Shown here in pieces: positions 10,521-22,203 of a DNA stretch of 64,000 nt. The notes under the pieces were generated by a model that made no database searches, was not told where the DNA came from, and worked only from the letters and a program-made list of their open reading frames with translations. The position numbers and the translations under genes are program-made. The stretch's first letter is position 1. The number at the start of each line of letters is the position of its first letter. The stretch comes from Blastobasis lacticolella (taxonomy: Eukaryota > Arthropoda > Insecta > Lepidoptera > Blastobasidae), in NCBI GenBank assembly GCA_905147135.1, contig LR990043.1, forward strand, positions 20,523,584 through 20,587,583, read 5' to 3'.

Positions 10521-11125
10521 TTTAAATAATTTGCTAAAGACGAATTGAAACTATTGAAGGAAAACAAAATGACTGCCATTACTAATAAAGTGATTGATCT
10601 AGTAGCCTATACGGTTATTTGATCCAATATCGCTCTAATTAAGTACAATTACATTTAAAATATTCTTGAACAAGACTAATAACGATGCAAACTTGTAATA
10701 ATCTCAGCTTAGTGTATTATAATATCTTTTTCTCTTTCAAAATATTACTATAGGATTAATATATTATTCGAGACTATTTAATCTTTCTGCAAACAATTAT
10801 AGGATAGCTATCTCTATAAGTATCTTATAAGATATTCTTGTAGATTACTAGAAGACTGTGAAATTAAAACAAATGCTCTTAAGAATATCTACGCTTATGA
10901 AATAATACTATTAGTAAAAGTATCCTGTAAATGTTCTGCGTGTTAGTATTATAGTTTACTATAAGACTGAAATATAAAAACTAATGCTCTTGAGTATGTT
11001 ACAGCTTGACGAATATAATTATAAGTAAATGAGTCTCCACAAAGCTTTTATAAGAACGTTATTAGTAGAGATTTGCTAATAATCTTTCTTTATAGGATTA
11101 CTTTGCTTGTTGGGACATAAGTACT
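10521..11125. repeat. Right subterminal repeat zone
   Basis: Two related blocks about 110 bases apart (10852-10917 and 10963-11028) share AAGACTG, AAATGCTCTTAAG-like and TATTAGTAA-like phrases. Further copies of TATAGGAT and ATAAGTATCTTA occur, and GGGACATAAGTACTTATC lies near 11111-11128. The arrangement fits CACTA-type subterminal repeats; the exact right end is unresolved. Confidence 0.45.
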
Positions 11126-12035
11126 TATCTCGTGCTTCGCTCAGGGGACACACAAAACCAGCGCCATGGCGACAGCCGTGGGTTATGCCAGTGTGGCCCC
11201 CGTTATACGTCTCCTTACGACACAGGTAACGAAGTCACCATGTCCCTCTCTCATTGTTTCTTGTCTACTGTATTATGCTATATATTGTACCCAAATATAC
11301 TGTGCTATGTGTGAGATAGGTGTAATAACCATTTTTTATTTATTTGCACTACTACTAGTAGTGAAAGTGTAGTGAATAACCACGAAAGTCTTAAAACCTA
11401 TATTTTATTTATTTATTTACTTACTGCTGCTGCCAAGCAAAAATGTTCACAACATAACAAAAAATCCACAAAGTGACAAAACATCAAAGCTGCAACCTGG
11501 TTTTTCTTTTTCCATAGCGGTAACACTATTCTCGCAGACACAGAAAACACAAAAAAACCTGTCACAAATAATTAAAATTCTTAGTTCTGGAAAGAAGGCA
11601 ATCGGGGAAGCGAGGGTAGATGGCTAATTACTAATTAAATTAATTAAAAACCAACAAGACTCCCGTCTCCAGATCCTGACGGGTTCTCCCACTGCTTGTT
11701 TTTATTAAGGCTTCGTATCGGATTAATTGGTCGGTCTCTGGACCCCTACGACGCAGGAATTTATTGCCCGAACACAGCCATCAGTCTCCGAGGTGTTCTA
11801 CCTTTGATTGTGGGTATCCTGATGTTTTTATTGGAGTATTCTCAAGTAAGGGTAAAGGATAGGTTTTATTTTATCGTAATGGTTGTTATTGTGGTATTTA
11901 ATATACTTACGTATGTGATGTGTGTGATCAACCCAACCAGCAATGATACAGCGTCGTGCGTTTTGTGTTCCAGCCTAAAACATCAATGTTCCAGCCAAAG
12001 ATGGTAACAATTAATAATGTTAATTAGAGAAAAAG
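11126..12035. other. Gene-free stretch with one possible exon
   Basis: Contains the candidate exon described separately. Otherwise unremarkable. Confidence 0.4.
11710..11845 (+). other. Possible isolated coding exon, unassigned
   Basis: 136 bases open between a plausible acceptor (CTTGTTTTTATTAAG) and donor (CAA|GTAAGG). It encodes LDPYDAGIYCPNTAIS followed by a hydrophobic segment (LPLIVGILMFLLEY). The PY-x-x-GxYC phrase before a membrane segment loosely recalls lipid phosphate phosphatases (wunen-like), but the family's STV motif is absent and no partner exon is recognised here. A chance ORF is quite possible. Confidence 0.2.
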
Positions 12036-12163
12036 TAGATAGATAGATAGATTAACTCTTTATTGCACACAAAATTACAGGAAAGAATATTTAACAGGTC
12101 TATTTAAACATTGTGGGCAAAGGCGGCCTTATCGCTACAAGCGATCTCTTCCAGGCAACCCTT
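12036..12163 (-). repeat. LINE 3' end, same family as 3191-3303
   Basis: Reverse orientation: tail (TAGA)n, then TTTATTGCACAC, then GGCAAAGGCGGCCTTATCGC and GATCTCTTCCAGGC. Matches 49628-49752. Confidence 0.7.
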
Positions 12164-13140
12164 GTATCTAGTATCTAGTAATATAATTGTTCTATGGCCA
12201 TGTTTATATCTACTCTTTGATACTCTTTTTTATTGTGTACGTAAAAATAAAAAAATATAAAAATAAAAAGAAAACTGATTAAAAATAAAGAGACCACGTA
12301 ATTGTCAAGGTACTACAGATAATACTTATGCTAGTGAGGTCGATTTTTAAAGCTTATTATCTAACAAACTTGAAAATATTTCCTAGTCAGTACCGTAAGT
12401 GTAAAGTTGTGATGATTACGGACAGTGTGACGCACTTTTGAAACCATTTAAAATGATGTATTTGGAATCTTGCAACTTAATCCAAGGTTCCAAGCCACAA
12501 ACATACCTAGCAGGTACACTACAAGTGCACATCCATAGTACGGACACGTTTACTAAGCACTGCAGTCATACATAGATATATCTATATTCCCAGCTAGTCG
12601 CATACACCCCTGAACAAGTTAAAATCTTAAAGGAAACTCAGATAAGTGGACGGAACGTGTGAGGAATGAAGACGGTGCGAAGGTAGCGGTACTTAATATC
12701 ACTATGATAAAATTGAATTACACCTTGGGGTAGCGTTCACAGGATAGACAAGAGGTGCCTAGGAATACTAAAGGTATACTAGAGACTAATTTTAGAGAAT
12801 GGAATTCGAATGATTAAAATTGTATTGTTCTGGATGAATGGAAATCACGAGCACAAAGTTCCGTACAATAAGTTTTTTGTAAAGAAACTGACTATTAAAA
12901 GCTATTATTAATTTGTATTTACAGAAATTGTAACATTACAGCAAACAATTTCGTTACAATCAATATATAAGCATGGGTACTTATGCAGATATCGATATAA
13001 TCATATGTACAAAAAAACAGTATTATACTTACAGGTATCATACTTTCGAATTCCTTATTACATTAAAAGGCTGTAAATTCTCATTCCTTACATTTTGATT
13101 TTGTTTTTGTTATTGGCAATAAATGTTAATATACTAATTT
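12164..13140. other. AT-rich stretch, nothing recognised
   Basis: No ORF above 60 codons and no repeat family recognised. Confidence 0.5.
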
Positions 13141-13372
13141 CCCGATGATCGGTGAAGGTAAACGATGTGATGAAACCTACACAATTTAGGCGACTGAATG
13201 TGTAACCATGATCCAATCCGATCAGGTTCCCTAGGTAGCAGGGTCACGGAGGTCAGGTGGCAATAGCTCCACTGTAATTATCTGATCTGCCAATTCTTGA
13301 ATCATGGTCAAAGCAGACCCCAGGCCCTAGGGCGTGAGAGCACAACCAGGACATTAACGCCAAGATGACTAT
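13141..13372 (+). repeat. SINE-2 copy, 5' truncated
   Basis: Begins in the mid-body (TGATGAAACC), runs through GGTCAGGTGGCAATAGC, and ends ACATTAACGCCAAGATGACT. Confidence 0.75.
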
Positions 13373-14003
13373 TTTTATTAAAATATTCCGATGATATCTA
13401 TTCGCAAATTTATTTCAAGCGATTTCTCCATTTCTACGTTGACGCTACCTACAAAGTCCGCTCTTCCGATTCGGTGCAAGTCTTTTAGCAGTATTTTAAA
13501 TTAAGTTGAAAATTGATTTATTTGACGGCCAAGTTCGCTAGGACAGCGCTTTGCTTCGGTTTTGTTACATTGTAGCTGTAACAAATGCTGTTTGAACACT
13601 GTACTGTTTACTAAGCTACCTTATACCAGTGCTGGGAAATGTTCTGTGAAATTGCCAACAAATTCGCTGGAAGGGCTTATAACATCTGCTGCTGTCAAAT
13701 ATTGATGGCTTTTCATTTAAAATCCATCGAACTCTATCCTTTTAAGCCACGATTCTATTTCAATTGCTGCACGAAAGTCAAATATTTTTTCGCACACAAT
13801 CGTTATTTTTACCCCGAAACCCGAAAGGAGGGGTTTTTGATCTGTATGTATGTATATTTCTTTGTTTCCACGTAACTACAAAGGGGCTGAACAGATTTAA
13901 ACACTTTATTCCTCGTTTGATTGATAACAAATATAAAGTGGCGGGTTTTGGGAGTCATATTTCAAAGATAAAAAATCGCGCCGTATAGGTAATTACTTAC
14001 TTA
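13373..14003. other. Gene-free stretch, unrecognised
   Basis: Two overlapping ORFs (13639-13988) have no domain. A phrase around 13815-13840 (GAAAGGAGGGGTTTTTGAT) resembles a common lepidopteran low-copy repeat. Confidence 0.4.
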
Positions 14004-14215
14004 CTTCCTTCGCTGGCTCAGCGACCAAAAGTGGGTCTTGGCACCCGACACCAGAGATCGCTACCTCTTCCTATCTTACGCGATCTCCTGCCAATCGAGA
14101 AGTGCGTGTAGGACTTTTAGGACTTCATCCATCCAGCGATATCTACAAATGCTCCCCTTACGGCGCGAGCCTCTCCCATCCTCACAACGTGGTCAAACCA
14201 ACGCAGCCTTAGGTA
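14004..14215 (-). pseudogene. RTE-like LINE ORF2 C-terminal remnant
   Basis: In one minus-strand frame it reads YRWMDEVLKVLHALLDWQEI, a stop, DRK.RSLVSGAKTHFWSLSQ. This matches the typical end of RTE-type reverse transcriptase ORFs (RYRWxDxVxxDL, WRSLVSxAKTHFG). Two in-frame stops (after QEIA and after RKR) show it is dead. Upstream LRWF-like coding in another frame suggests a frameshift. Confidence 0.6.
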
Positions 14216-14921
14216 ATTACAATGGTACAAAATATAGGTATACACTATTTTACACCTATTTCAATTACTTACACATTCACGAATTGCACGAAAGTGCGAC
14301 ACTTGCTACTTTCCGACGTTTGCGGAGAGTGGCAAGGGTATAAAATACTAAAATAACTTCAAATACACAACCTAAACAACCCTGTTTCCACCGCGAAGCG
14401 TAAACAGCAAAACAATGTGACCAGAATCGAATAAAATTACCCACCAAAGAGGTCGGCGACGCTTTATTAAGCCCCATTATCTCTATGGGGTGGGGAAATT
14501 TAAATTTCAGATTAGGTATTACATTCGCACCGTGCGATCGTTTACCGATGCGGCATCAACTTGTCACGCCTTTTGTCGGAGCTCCCTAAATATTTTGGGG
14601 GAGGCTTTGTTGGGAAGGCGCGGAGACTTAAAAGATATCGTTTGAGTACAAGGTAATAAAGGTCAAAACGGCTTAGAAGTTCGTCGTGTAGTGGAGATTT
14701 ATGTGCACTAGCTTCGGGTTTGCTTGTCTGTGGTTGCGGTCGTGACGCCTATTGTGAGGTAGCGTATTTTCGCTACTGTCTCTTAAACCCATTTCATACC
14801 ATATCTGTGCTCAAAATTAAGACGTAACGATTCTTTGAGGTCTACGTCCGAAGAAAGGAAAACTGCAGACTTTGATTTTTACAAAATGAGTGGCGTTTGT
14901 ATCCTGTCCGTTTGTGTCTAT
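14216..14921. other. Gene-free stretch, unrecognised
   Basis: Mixed composition. Nothing assigned. Confidence 0.4.
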
Positions 14922-15130
14922 GCCGTGTGATGTCCGGCAGAGTATAATAGCACCTACCCCTTACACTCGTGGGTGTCGTACAAGGCGACTAACGTTTTCA
15001 AAAATCTTAGAGTCTTCGTAGACTGGAAAATGGGCAGCAGCGTTTTCCATTGTTATATTTATAATACCCCTATAGAGAGGCCCTAAGTCCTGCAGCCGAC
15101 TGTTATGGGCTGTGATAATGATGATGATGA
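14922..15130 (+). repeat. Repeat D copy
   Basis: Plus-strand copy from GTGTGATGTCCGGCAGAGT to GGGCTGTGATAATGATGATG. A short internal part is missing relative to the 549 and 3336 copies. Confidence 0.75.
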
Positions 15131-15629
15131 GTGGCGTTTGTTGCGGTAAAGATTACGAGATGTCACAAATGTATCATCGAGGCGACTTAAACCATTTTAA
15201 AGGCTTAAACCATTTTTACATGGAGGCTGGAAGGAGGCATAAGGAAGTTACTTCTCGACCATTTTCTAATTGGCGATTACTATTTCTATTGCTTCCTCAA
15301 GATGGCCAAAAGTAGGACTGTAATAGAGACAACAAATTGCGTTTACACAAGCAAACTGGAGACAATAAAATAATTCGCCCCCTCCCTCAGTACCGACGAG
15401 TACAACCCGCGGCACGGAAATGACAATTTAAAATTCCGCGAACGTACACCGAAGGAGATATCTGCGGGGCACACTGCACGAGACACGCCAATCTCAATTT
15501 CACATAAATTATACTAGGCAATAAAATTATAATTCTAGCACTCGCGAGTTTTGTACGTGACCTCGTTTCGGGAACGCACTTCGGTTATTTGTGGCAACGA
15601 CGGGTCTTTCTATTCTCTTATTGGTAAAT

Positions 15630-15990
15630 ATACCGAAGAATGTTGCGAAGAACTGTTTAACTTGGTGCTACCGTCACTTTTCCGCCACCACATCCTCCAA
15701 AGATGGGATAAATTTTATCCACGCCATCTAGATTCGTGGCATCCAGCTAACGTACGAGCATCGCGAGACTTTTTACCGCGCACGTGCAAGTTGTGGAATG
15801 AGCTCCCCCCGAGGTCTTTCCTCTGCACTATAACATGGTGTTCTTCAAAAGGCATGTCTACAGGTACCTCAAAGGCCGGCACCGCATCCGCTCCCCATAG
15901 GTTGCAGATGTTCTGGACGACGGTGGCCACTTTACAGGTGGACCGTCCGCCTGCGTGGAGGGAGGCCCTAGGCAATAAAAATAAACAATA
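15630..15990 (+). pseudogene. Jockey-like LINE ORF2 C-terminus and 3' UTR
   Basis: Frame 1 encodes FYPRHLDSWHPANVRASRDF then LPRTCKLWNELPP. After a frameshift at about 15828, a second frame encodes MVFFKRHVYRYLKGRHRIRS and stops at TAG 15898-15900. These are the terminal motifs of lepidopteran jockey-clade ORF2 (RxSRxFLPRTxxLWNELP, FFKRxxYxYLKGR). The 3' UTR follows to an A-rich end (AATAAAAATAAAC) near 15975. The copy is 5' truncated and frameshifted. A reversed piece of the same family is at 40365-40430. Confidence 0.7.
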
Positions 15991-18484
15991 TGTTCCACTT
16001 GCAAACTCCTTTAGACAGTCCGCAGAACCTATGATCGGGTATATTTTTAGATAAACGGAGATACATATTGATACAATCTTCATAAATCAGAACATTATTA
16101 AAGCGTCAGTGTAACGTTTAACCAAATTACCGTTCCCCTTACAAGCACATTTATGGCCGTTCATTTATAAACTAATAACCAAGTGCAATCAAAATCAAGG
16201 AGGGTATTAAATAGCTTGCATAGCCATTAACTGAATGCCAGCGTCCATTCGGTACTTGAATCCAGTCTCAGAAATGGAGTTTGGAAGACGTTAAGGATTA
16301 GATAACGAACTCAAAACCGTCAAGGCATTGGCTTAAAAGTTCCCTATATTTTGTATGAATGCAATTTGTCGCATAACGTTATTGCTCTTTCTAGGATTTC
16401 GTGCCCAGAGGGTACCAATTAAACAAGTACATAGTATAAAACAAAGTCGCTTCCCGCAGTTTGTCCCCCGATGTATCTATGTATGTATCTATGAACGCTT
16501 ACATCTTTTAAATTACGCTATGGATTTTAATGCGATTTCCAACAATAGATAAGAGTGATTCACAAGGAACGTTTAGAAGCAAGAAAAACAGGGTACGTGA
16601 CGCGAACGAAGTCGCGCCGGGCCCACAAGAGACTACTAAGACTAAATTTATTATCAACCGAGACGCCTATGTTAACCTATATGAACTAATTCACACTGCT
16701 ATTTTTTTGTCTCACTAAGGTCGCAAACAAGCTGCCTGATGGTATAATAGGACCACGATAAGTTCGTATTCACTAACAATAGTAAAAATTATAAATTGTG
16801 GACATGGCAATAATCTGGGGATAATCTGCCCCTGTCAGTCCTTCTCGTAAACATTCAGTTATTTGATCACTATTAGCTTAAACTTGTACTTTGAATTTCT
16901 CTAAATTATTAATCATGCTGAAAATTATCTCCCGCACTGTTTTGCCCATTATTAAATAATATTTTTTATAACACACAAAAATAAACAATCCTACAGAATT
17001 CAATTGTTTGCTATGTCTTTTATGAATGACGTTCTATGACGTTTGAAAACTTGCCATACAGAGATTTTTATTTAATATTTTTTTAAAGCGATTCGGACTT
17101 ATCTTGGTCTTATTATAACAGTCTTCGGACCACAGTGTGTGGATGTTTGCAATACTAGGGATATCACTCCCATTTTGTACACCCCAGAATCTTGCTTATC
17201 CTAAACTGCTATACAAGATAATAATAAATAAAATTCACTATCAAATCAAATCCAACGAGAGAATGCGTCGTTTTTCTAATTTTAATGACTGTCTTTAGGG
17301 ATACTTCTCTATCCTGTACAATACAAGAGCTAAGTACATGATCACCTTAAGAATCATTTTCCTTTGTGCTACTGTGCAGTTGTTACACGGTTTTAATAGC
17401 ATTCATGAATATTTATTTATTTATTTATTTATTCAGGGGGTAAAGGACTAGTTCTTTGTGCATAAGGGACAGCTAATGAACTTTTCTCATAGCAAACTGA
17501 TTTTGCTAAAGATGCACCAAATACCATGAACGGTGGTGTAGCGGCAAAGCAAAATTTTCTTAAAATGGTAATGCTCTTGTACTACACATCTATGTCCAAA
17601 CCACACTAGCCCAGTCCTTTCGCCATATTTAATCAACAAGTAAGTCCTCAACGCAATTCCGACACGAAAATGAGTTCGTCATAAACCCGAGGGTGTAATG
17701 CAATCAAGTTCGACGTGCTTCTAAAATACGCCACTAGTTTACATGGTCATTAAATCGCTGAATGGAGAGCGCTGGGCCGCGGAGCGATGAAAGTGGCGAG
17801 TGGGAACGATATTGAGGCTGTTGAATTCTAGTTGGTGATTTAGATTTGTAGGTTTATTTTTATCTAGACATAGACATAGCTTTTATTTGGCATTAACTAC
17901 AAATATATGACAAGTGGTATGTCATTTTGGTGAGGCAATATTTTTTTAATACACGGCAATATCTACGTAACAGTTGTTTAGTAAAAAGCAAGAGCTGGTA
18001 GTAGGTAATAAACAAAAACAAAAAAGACCTTACTTAACCTAACTGATATTAAATATTTTTATCTCATTTTACAGCCTTACATAATCAATATTATATTAAT
18101 TACTTATATAAATCTATGAAAGAGATCGTAAATTTTTACATTAAATTTATTTAAAATACCTATACATTAGAAACAAGCATACAATATATACTCTGATCGT
18201 GGAAAGTAAGTTAAATAATTAATGATAATAGGAACAATAATAATTTCAATCATCATTCAATTCAATTCATCATTCAACCTTTCATACTCTTCCACATCCC
18301 CGCCACACCCTTCGCCTGGTCTTCTGCACACTCTCACCGAAAGCTGTGGGCTGTACCACCCGACATAGACATAGGATATCAACTTAGGGTATAGCTTCTT
18401 AAGCCTCTCATAATTAATTTCCATCTGATATTTCGCTTTTAAAAACTAAGTGCACATACCCAAAAATAAATAAAAAATTTAAAA
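15991..18484. other. Long gene-free stretch
   Basis: AT-rich with an (ATTT)n run near 17410. A short phrase at about 16597-16622 (GCGAACGAAGTCGCGCCGGG) matches the 3' end of the Helitron-like repeat at 42065-42494. No gene is recognised. Confidence 0.45.
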
Positions 18485-18712
18485 GTCGGTCGGTCTTCTA
18501 CGCAGACGTCTTCCGGGTTCGACTCCCGGCCGAGCAGAAATTGAAATGATGAATTTTAATTTCTGTTATGGAATTATGTGTAGTATGTTTAATAAGCATG
18601 TATTTAAAAAAGTATACATGTAAACTACAGTGATCTAACACTCATAACACAAGCTTTGTTTACTTTGGGGCTAGATGGCACTGTGTGAATTTGTCGAAGC
18701 ATATTTATTTAT
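18485..18712 (+). repeat. SINE-1 copy with degenerate head
   Basis: The B-box region CGGGTTCGACTCCCGGCCGA is retained, then the GATGAATTTTAATTTCTG block and GGGGCTAGATGGC, ending in TATTTATTTATT. The A-box half is not recognisable. Confidence 0.75.
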
Positions 18713-18920
18713 TACTAGCAGCCGCCCCGGCTTCGCACGGGTACCACTACGGGTACACGGGTATATAGCCTATGTCACCCGGGGATAGTGTAGCTTCCCA
18801 ACGGTGAAAGAATTTTTGAAATCGGTCCAGTAGTTTCGAAGCCCATTCAATACAAACAAACAAACAAAAAAAAATCAAACCTTTCCTGTTTATAATATTA
18901 TTATTAGTATTAGTATAGAT
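18713..18920 (+). repeat. Lepidopteran interspersed repeat ending in TAGTATAGAT
   Basis: Begins ACTAGCAGCCGCCCCGGCTT, contains TTTTTGAAATCGGTCC and an (AAAC)n run, and ends TTATTATTAGTATTAGTATA. This 3' tail is shared by abundant non-autonomous repeats in Lepidoptera. I cannot place it in a class with confidence. Confidence 0.6.
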
Positions 18921-19850
18921 ATTGGTTTCTTGCATTTCTGTGTCCGTACAGGACGGCGATATATTGAAAGACCCTATGCCAGCATCTAAAAAGTTCCATA
19001 AAAACTTACACAACCACTACTGAAAAAAGCAAACTGCAACTACAAAACCAGTTGCTAAAGATACCATTCTATTCTTATTTCAATAGGCTATTAATTCTCC
19101 AAGATAAAACGCCAGTCAAAGCGCAGTAAAGTTGCCTTCAAACTTCCAGCATAACCCGACTCCTGTACCGTTACTTATTGTTCTCGCCATCATTACAAGA
19201 TAAAACTCTGGTAACCACTCCACGTCTTCGAGACTCCTTTGAGTGGATACATTGTAAATTATTGACGTTACTATGTAAGACCTGCAGTGAGAGTCATTCG
19301 CAGACTGAAAGCGGGACTTAGGGTTTATGACACCAATAAAAACTGTAATGAGATACCTACAGGAGCAGAATATTTCTGGCCTTTAACGAGCGACCGTGTA
19401 ATTTTAGTTTGGCCTTTTATAAAGATGAGGTCTCGGGCTGTAAAGTCGGCGGTTGTAATAGATAACAGATTTTCTTATGGTTCGCAATTTTCTTGCTTGC
19501 CTTCGTTGTTTGTGCTCTCTTTACTTTGTAATGATAGTAGGTATATCTAGCAAAGAAATTTGATTGTATTTCGTATACAAAAAACGAATATGTAGGGTGT
19601 GTGTGTTCTTGCGGACTTCAAGTATAGGTAGTTAAGGCAGATGTTATAGGTGGTGTCGGTTAGCTTCTGGCACGCAGATAGGTGGAACCGCTTTGGTGTC
19701 CGCACCTAAATACACAAGCACATCCGTCTGAAAAGGAAATCTAAATCGATATTCAAATAGGCACCAATTCGAATTTTGGTTTTTCTTTTAGGAAAGTTGG
19801 CATTCAAAAACAAAACTATTTATAATTTTCTTGCTGGGTTTATTTGCAGT
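18921..19850. other. Gene-free stretch, nothing recognised
   Basis: An 87-codon ORF at 19287-19550 has no domain or splice support. Confidence 0.4.
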
Positions 19851-19854
19851 TTAT

Positions 19855-20110
19855 ATATTAGTTTTTACAAGCTTTTTAATATGCAACGTTTGTATGTATG
19901 TTTGTAAGTTGTCCTAACTATGTTTCGACCATTTGTTGATAAGTATCTAATTGAGCTGAAATTTGGTATACCTATGTAACTTCGATGACAATGCATTAAT
20001 ATGGTACCATGGAGCTGACCTGATGATAGAGTCGGAAGGTGGTCATAGGAACTAATGAACGGAATAAGATAACCCGATCGTGCTTGGGCTCTCTGGAATG
20101 GTCTTGCTAT
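19855..20110 (+). repeat. Repeat F copy (inverted partner at 51775-52080)
   Basis: Shares GGTATACCTATGTAAC, TTGACAATGCA-like, ATGGAGCTG and GAGTCGGAAGGTGGT blocks, in the same order, with the reverse complement of 51890-52020. A dispersed family of unknown class. Confidence 0.6.
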
Positions 20111-20813
20111 TTATCTATTAGTAGTAAGTTTATTAATAGACAAAAATCAACATAATTGTCTCAAATTAGAAATAAGGTCAAGGATATTTCATGGATATCC
20201 CTTTGCTTAGCAGCCAGTCCAGTATTTGCTATTCCAACTGGTAAGGTATTAATTTTTAATATTTTATACTTAACACTGTGTTATAGAATAAAAAAAAGAA
20301 CAATCCAATTGATCCCTTTATATAATAGAAATCGAAAACTACAAAACCATTCACAGCCGCCCCTTATTTCCTAGCACCTTAACCCGGTACTTATTCAGCT
20401 CCTTAAACGCGAGAAACTATCCGGATAAATAGGAAAGTAAGTGGATAAGCAAAAAACCGTACAAGAAACTCTCCACCAAGCAGCTCCCTATAATGTCGTC
20501 TATATCTATCCCATTCTATTAGCCGACAGTGACCGCGAGGGTAACGGATGACTCCCTTGGGCCCAAACCGGGTTCCAACTGACATAAACCGGAATATACT
20601 GGTTCGGTGCGTTTGTACAGGTGACAAGTTTTAGTTTTGCAGCGTGTTGGGGCGGTAAGTTGATGTAGTGCACTTAAAACTTTGCCCGGGTATGATTCTC
20701 TTTCACAACGGTTAGGTAAGTAAGAGTTATGGTTTAGTTGAGTTAGGCGCAAGCTGTATGGGGCAATGATGAATCGATTTGGTCAAGACGCTGGTTTATG
20801 AGTACCTATACCT
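20111..20813. other. Gene-free stretch, nothing recognised
   Basis: Short ORFs only; no family motif seen. Confidence 0.4.
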
Positions 20814-21071
20814 GACGACCTGAGTGGTTCAGTGGTCAACATGCCGGTCTGCCACGCAAGAGGTCCCCGGTTCGATTCCTGGCCGGGCAGAAATTGAAAT
20901 GATGAATTTTAATTTCTGTAACGGGTCTGGGTGTTCTATGTATAATAAGTATGTATTTAAAAAGTATATAAGTAGTTTATCAGTCTAGCACCCATAACAC
21001 AAGCTTTTCTTACTTTTGGGCTTGATGGCGTTCTGTGAATTTGTCCACGATTATTTATTTATTTATTTATA
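20814..21071 (+). repeat. SINE-1 copy, full length
   Basis: The head GACGACCTGAGTGGTTCAGT with CTGCCACGC and GGTTCGATTCC resembles tRNA-Gly(GCC), including the GCC anticodon context. It is followed by the GATGAATTTTAATTTCTG block, GTCTGGGTGTTCTATGTAT, the AAGCTTTT...GATGGCG block and an (ATTT)n tail. It is a useful reference copy for the window. Confidence 0.85.
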
Positions 21072-21126
21072 TAGTCTTGGAAAAAAATGAGAATGAATAA
21101 GACTTCATTGGCTTGTTTTTATTCGC

Positions 21127-21388
21127 TATCATCATCTCGGCCCATAACAATCCACTGCAGGACTTACCCTAAGTCCTGCAGTATCTTCCACGTAAGGGGA
21201 GGATAATGCCGTAATCTTCACGCTTGGCAGGCTGGTTGGAGATCGCAGTATAACAATGTAAAACGCTGCTGCCCATTTCCTAGCCAACGCGACTCTAAAA
21301 GTTTTGCCTCGAAAACATCAGTCGCCTTGTACGACACCCACGAGTGTAAGGGGCTCATTCTAGTATATTCTGCCCGACACCACACTGC
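21127..21388 (-). repeat. Repeat D copy with small internal duplication
   Basis: A full-span copy. The phrase CTGCAGGACTTA is followed at once by an inverted echo (TAAGTCCTGCAG), giving a perfect local palindrome at about 21156-21181. Confidence 0.75.
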
Positions 21389-22188
21389 CAATAATTTATT
21401 CGCTATACATTGTCCCCTTCCCTGGATAATTTTATGATCACGATTTCTGGGTCATTTGTTTCAGAGTTCAATTTAATATATCACATTTACAGCTGTCATC
21501 ATCTCCTTCTAAAAAATCAATTTTTCGGTCGTGCGTTATCCACGGATTATCTGTACTTGGCCTAACATAAAACTGAACTTTATGTCGTGGACATAAGGAA
21601 ATGATAACATATTTTAAATGTGGTACCTATATTAAATAATTTGGCTGTACATTACATACCATCAATTTGTTTAATATGTAGGACGTGCCCTAAGTAAGGA
21701 ATATGTCCCTCCTCGAGTTACCTTGCTACCAGTTTTTATCGCCGCTAATTTAGTAACAAATGTTTAGATTTCAAATTTATAACTGATCTAACAATCTTAC
21801 TTCCTTACTTTGGGGCTAAATGGTCCAAGCATATTTATATTTTATTTATTGGAGTAGGTAAATTGTTAGAACAGTTAGTTTAGAAAAGCAAGCCAACAAA
21901 CAGACGCACATACCGGCTCAGTTTTACACATACTTACACATAGTCCATACATACACGAATCCAATAATCCATACATTAAAAAGTCATCGTGTCAGCTCCC
22001 TAATTTATTCAAAGATACGCATCTCCAGGTGACCGTAAATAAACGCGGCGCAGGCGGCGCGGGCGCACCGGGATGCTTTCTAGCTTCCTTTTTTATCTTT
22101 TAAGGAACGGCCGAAGAGCTAGACATGGGTAGACCAGGCGAGAAAATATAACTAAAGTTTATTTCAATAGAACAAGATAAAATAAGTG
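21389..22188. other. Gene-free stretch with a degenerate SINE-1 tail
   Basis: 21776-21850 retains the ACTTTGGGGCTAAATGG block and TATTTA tail of SINE-1. The rest is unassigned; a short GC-rich patch lies near 22030-22075. Confidence 0.45.
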
Positions 22189-22203
22189 AACGTGACAGCG
22201 AAT

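Larger units (their letters stand above)
6541..11125 (-). mobile_element. CACTA/EnSpm-like DNA transposon, candidate extent
   Basis: The unit comprises a broken transposase gene (10520-8165, minus), a convergent small CxxC-protein gene (7381-7659, plus) and repetitive flanks at about 6541-6866 and 10790-11125. The flanks share phrases such as ATAAGTATCTTA, GGACATAAGTA and TATAGGATA, as expected of the subterminal repeats of CACTA elements. I could not find an unambiguous pair of CACTR-type terminal inverted repeats or a target duplication, so both boundaries are estimates. The class comes from the transposase motifs, not from the termini. The SINE inside exon 1 shows that this copy has been inactive since that insertion. 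Confidence 0.6.

Noticed and set aside
15715..16083. 122-codon minus-strand ORF
   Set aside because: Antisense shadow of the jockey-like ORF2 end on the plus strand.
20814..20890. Gly-tRNA-like sequence with an anticodon-like GCC
   Set aside because: It is the head of a dispersed SINE with the same downstream body and ATTT tail in many copies; acceptor pairing is lost. The same applies at 34175-34430, 55990-56246 and 59588-59660.
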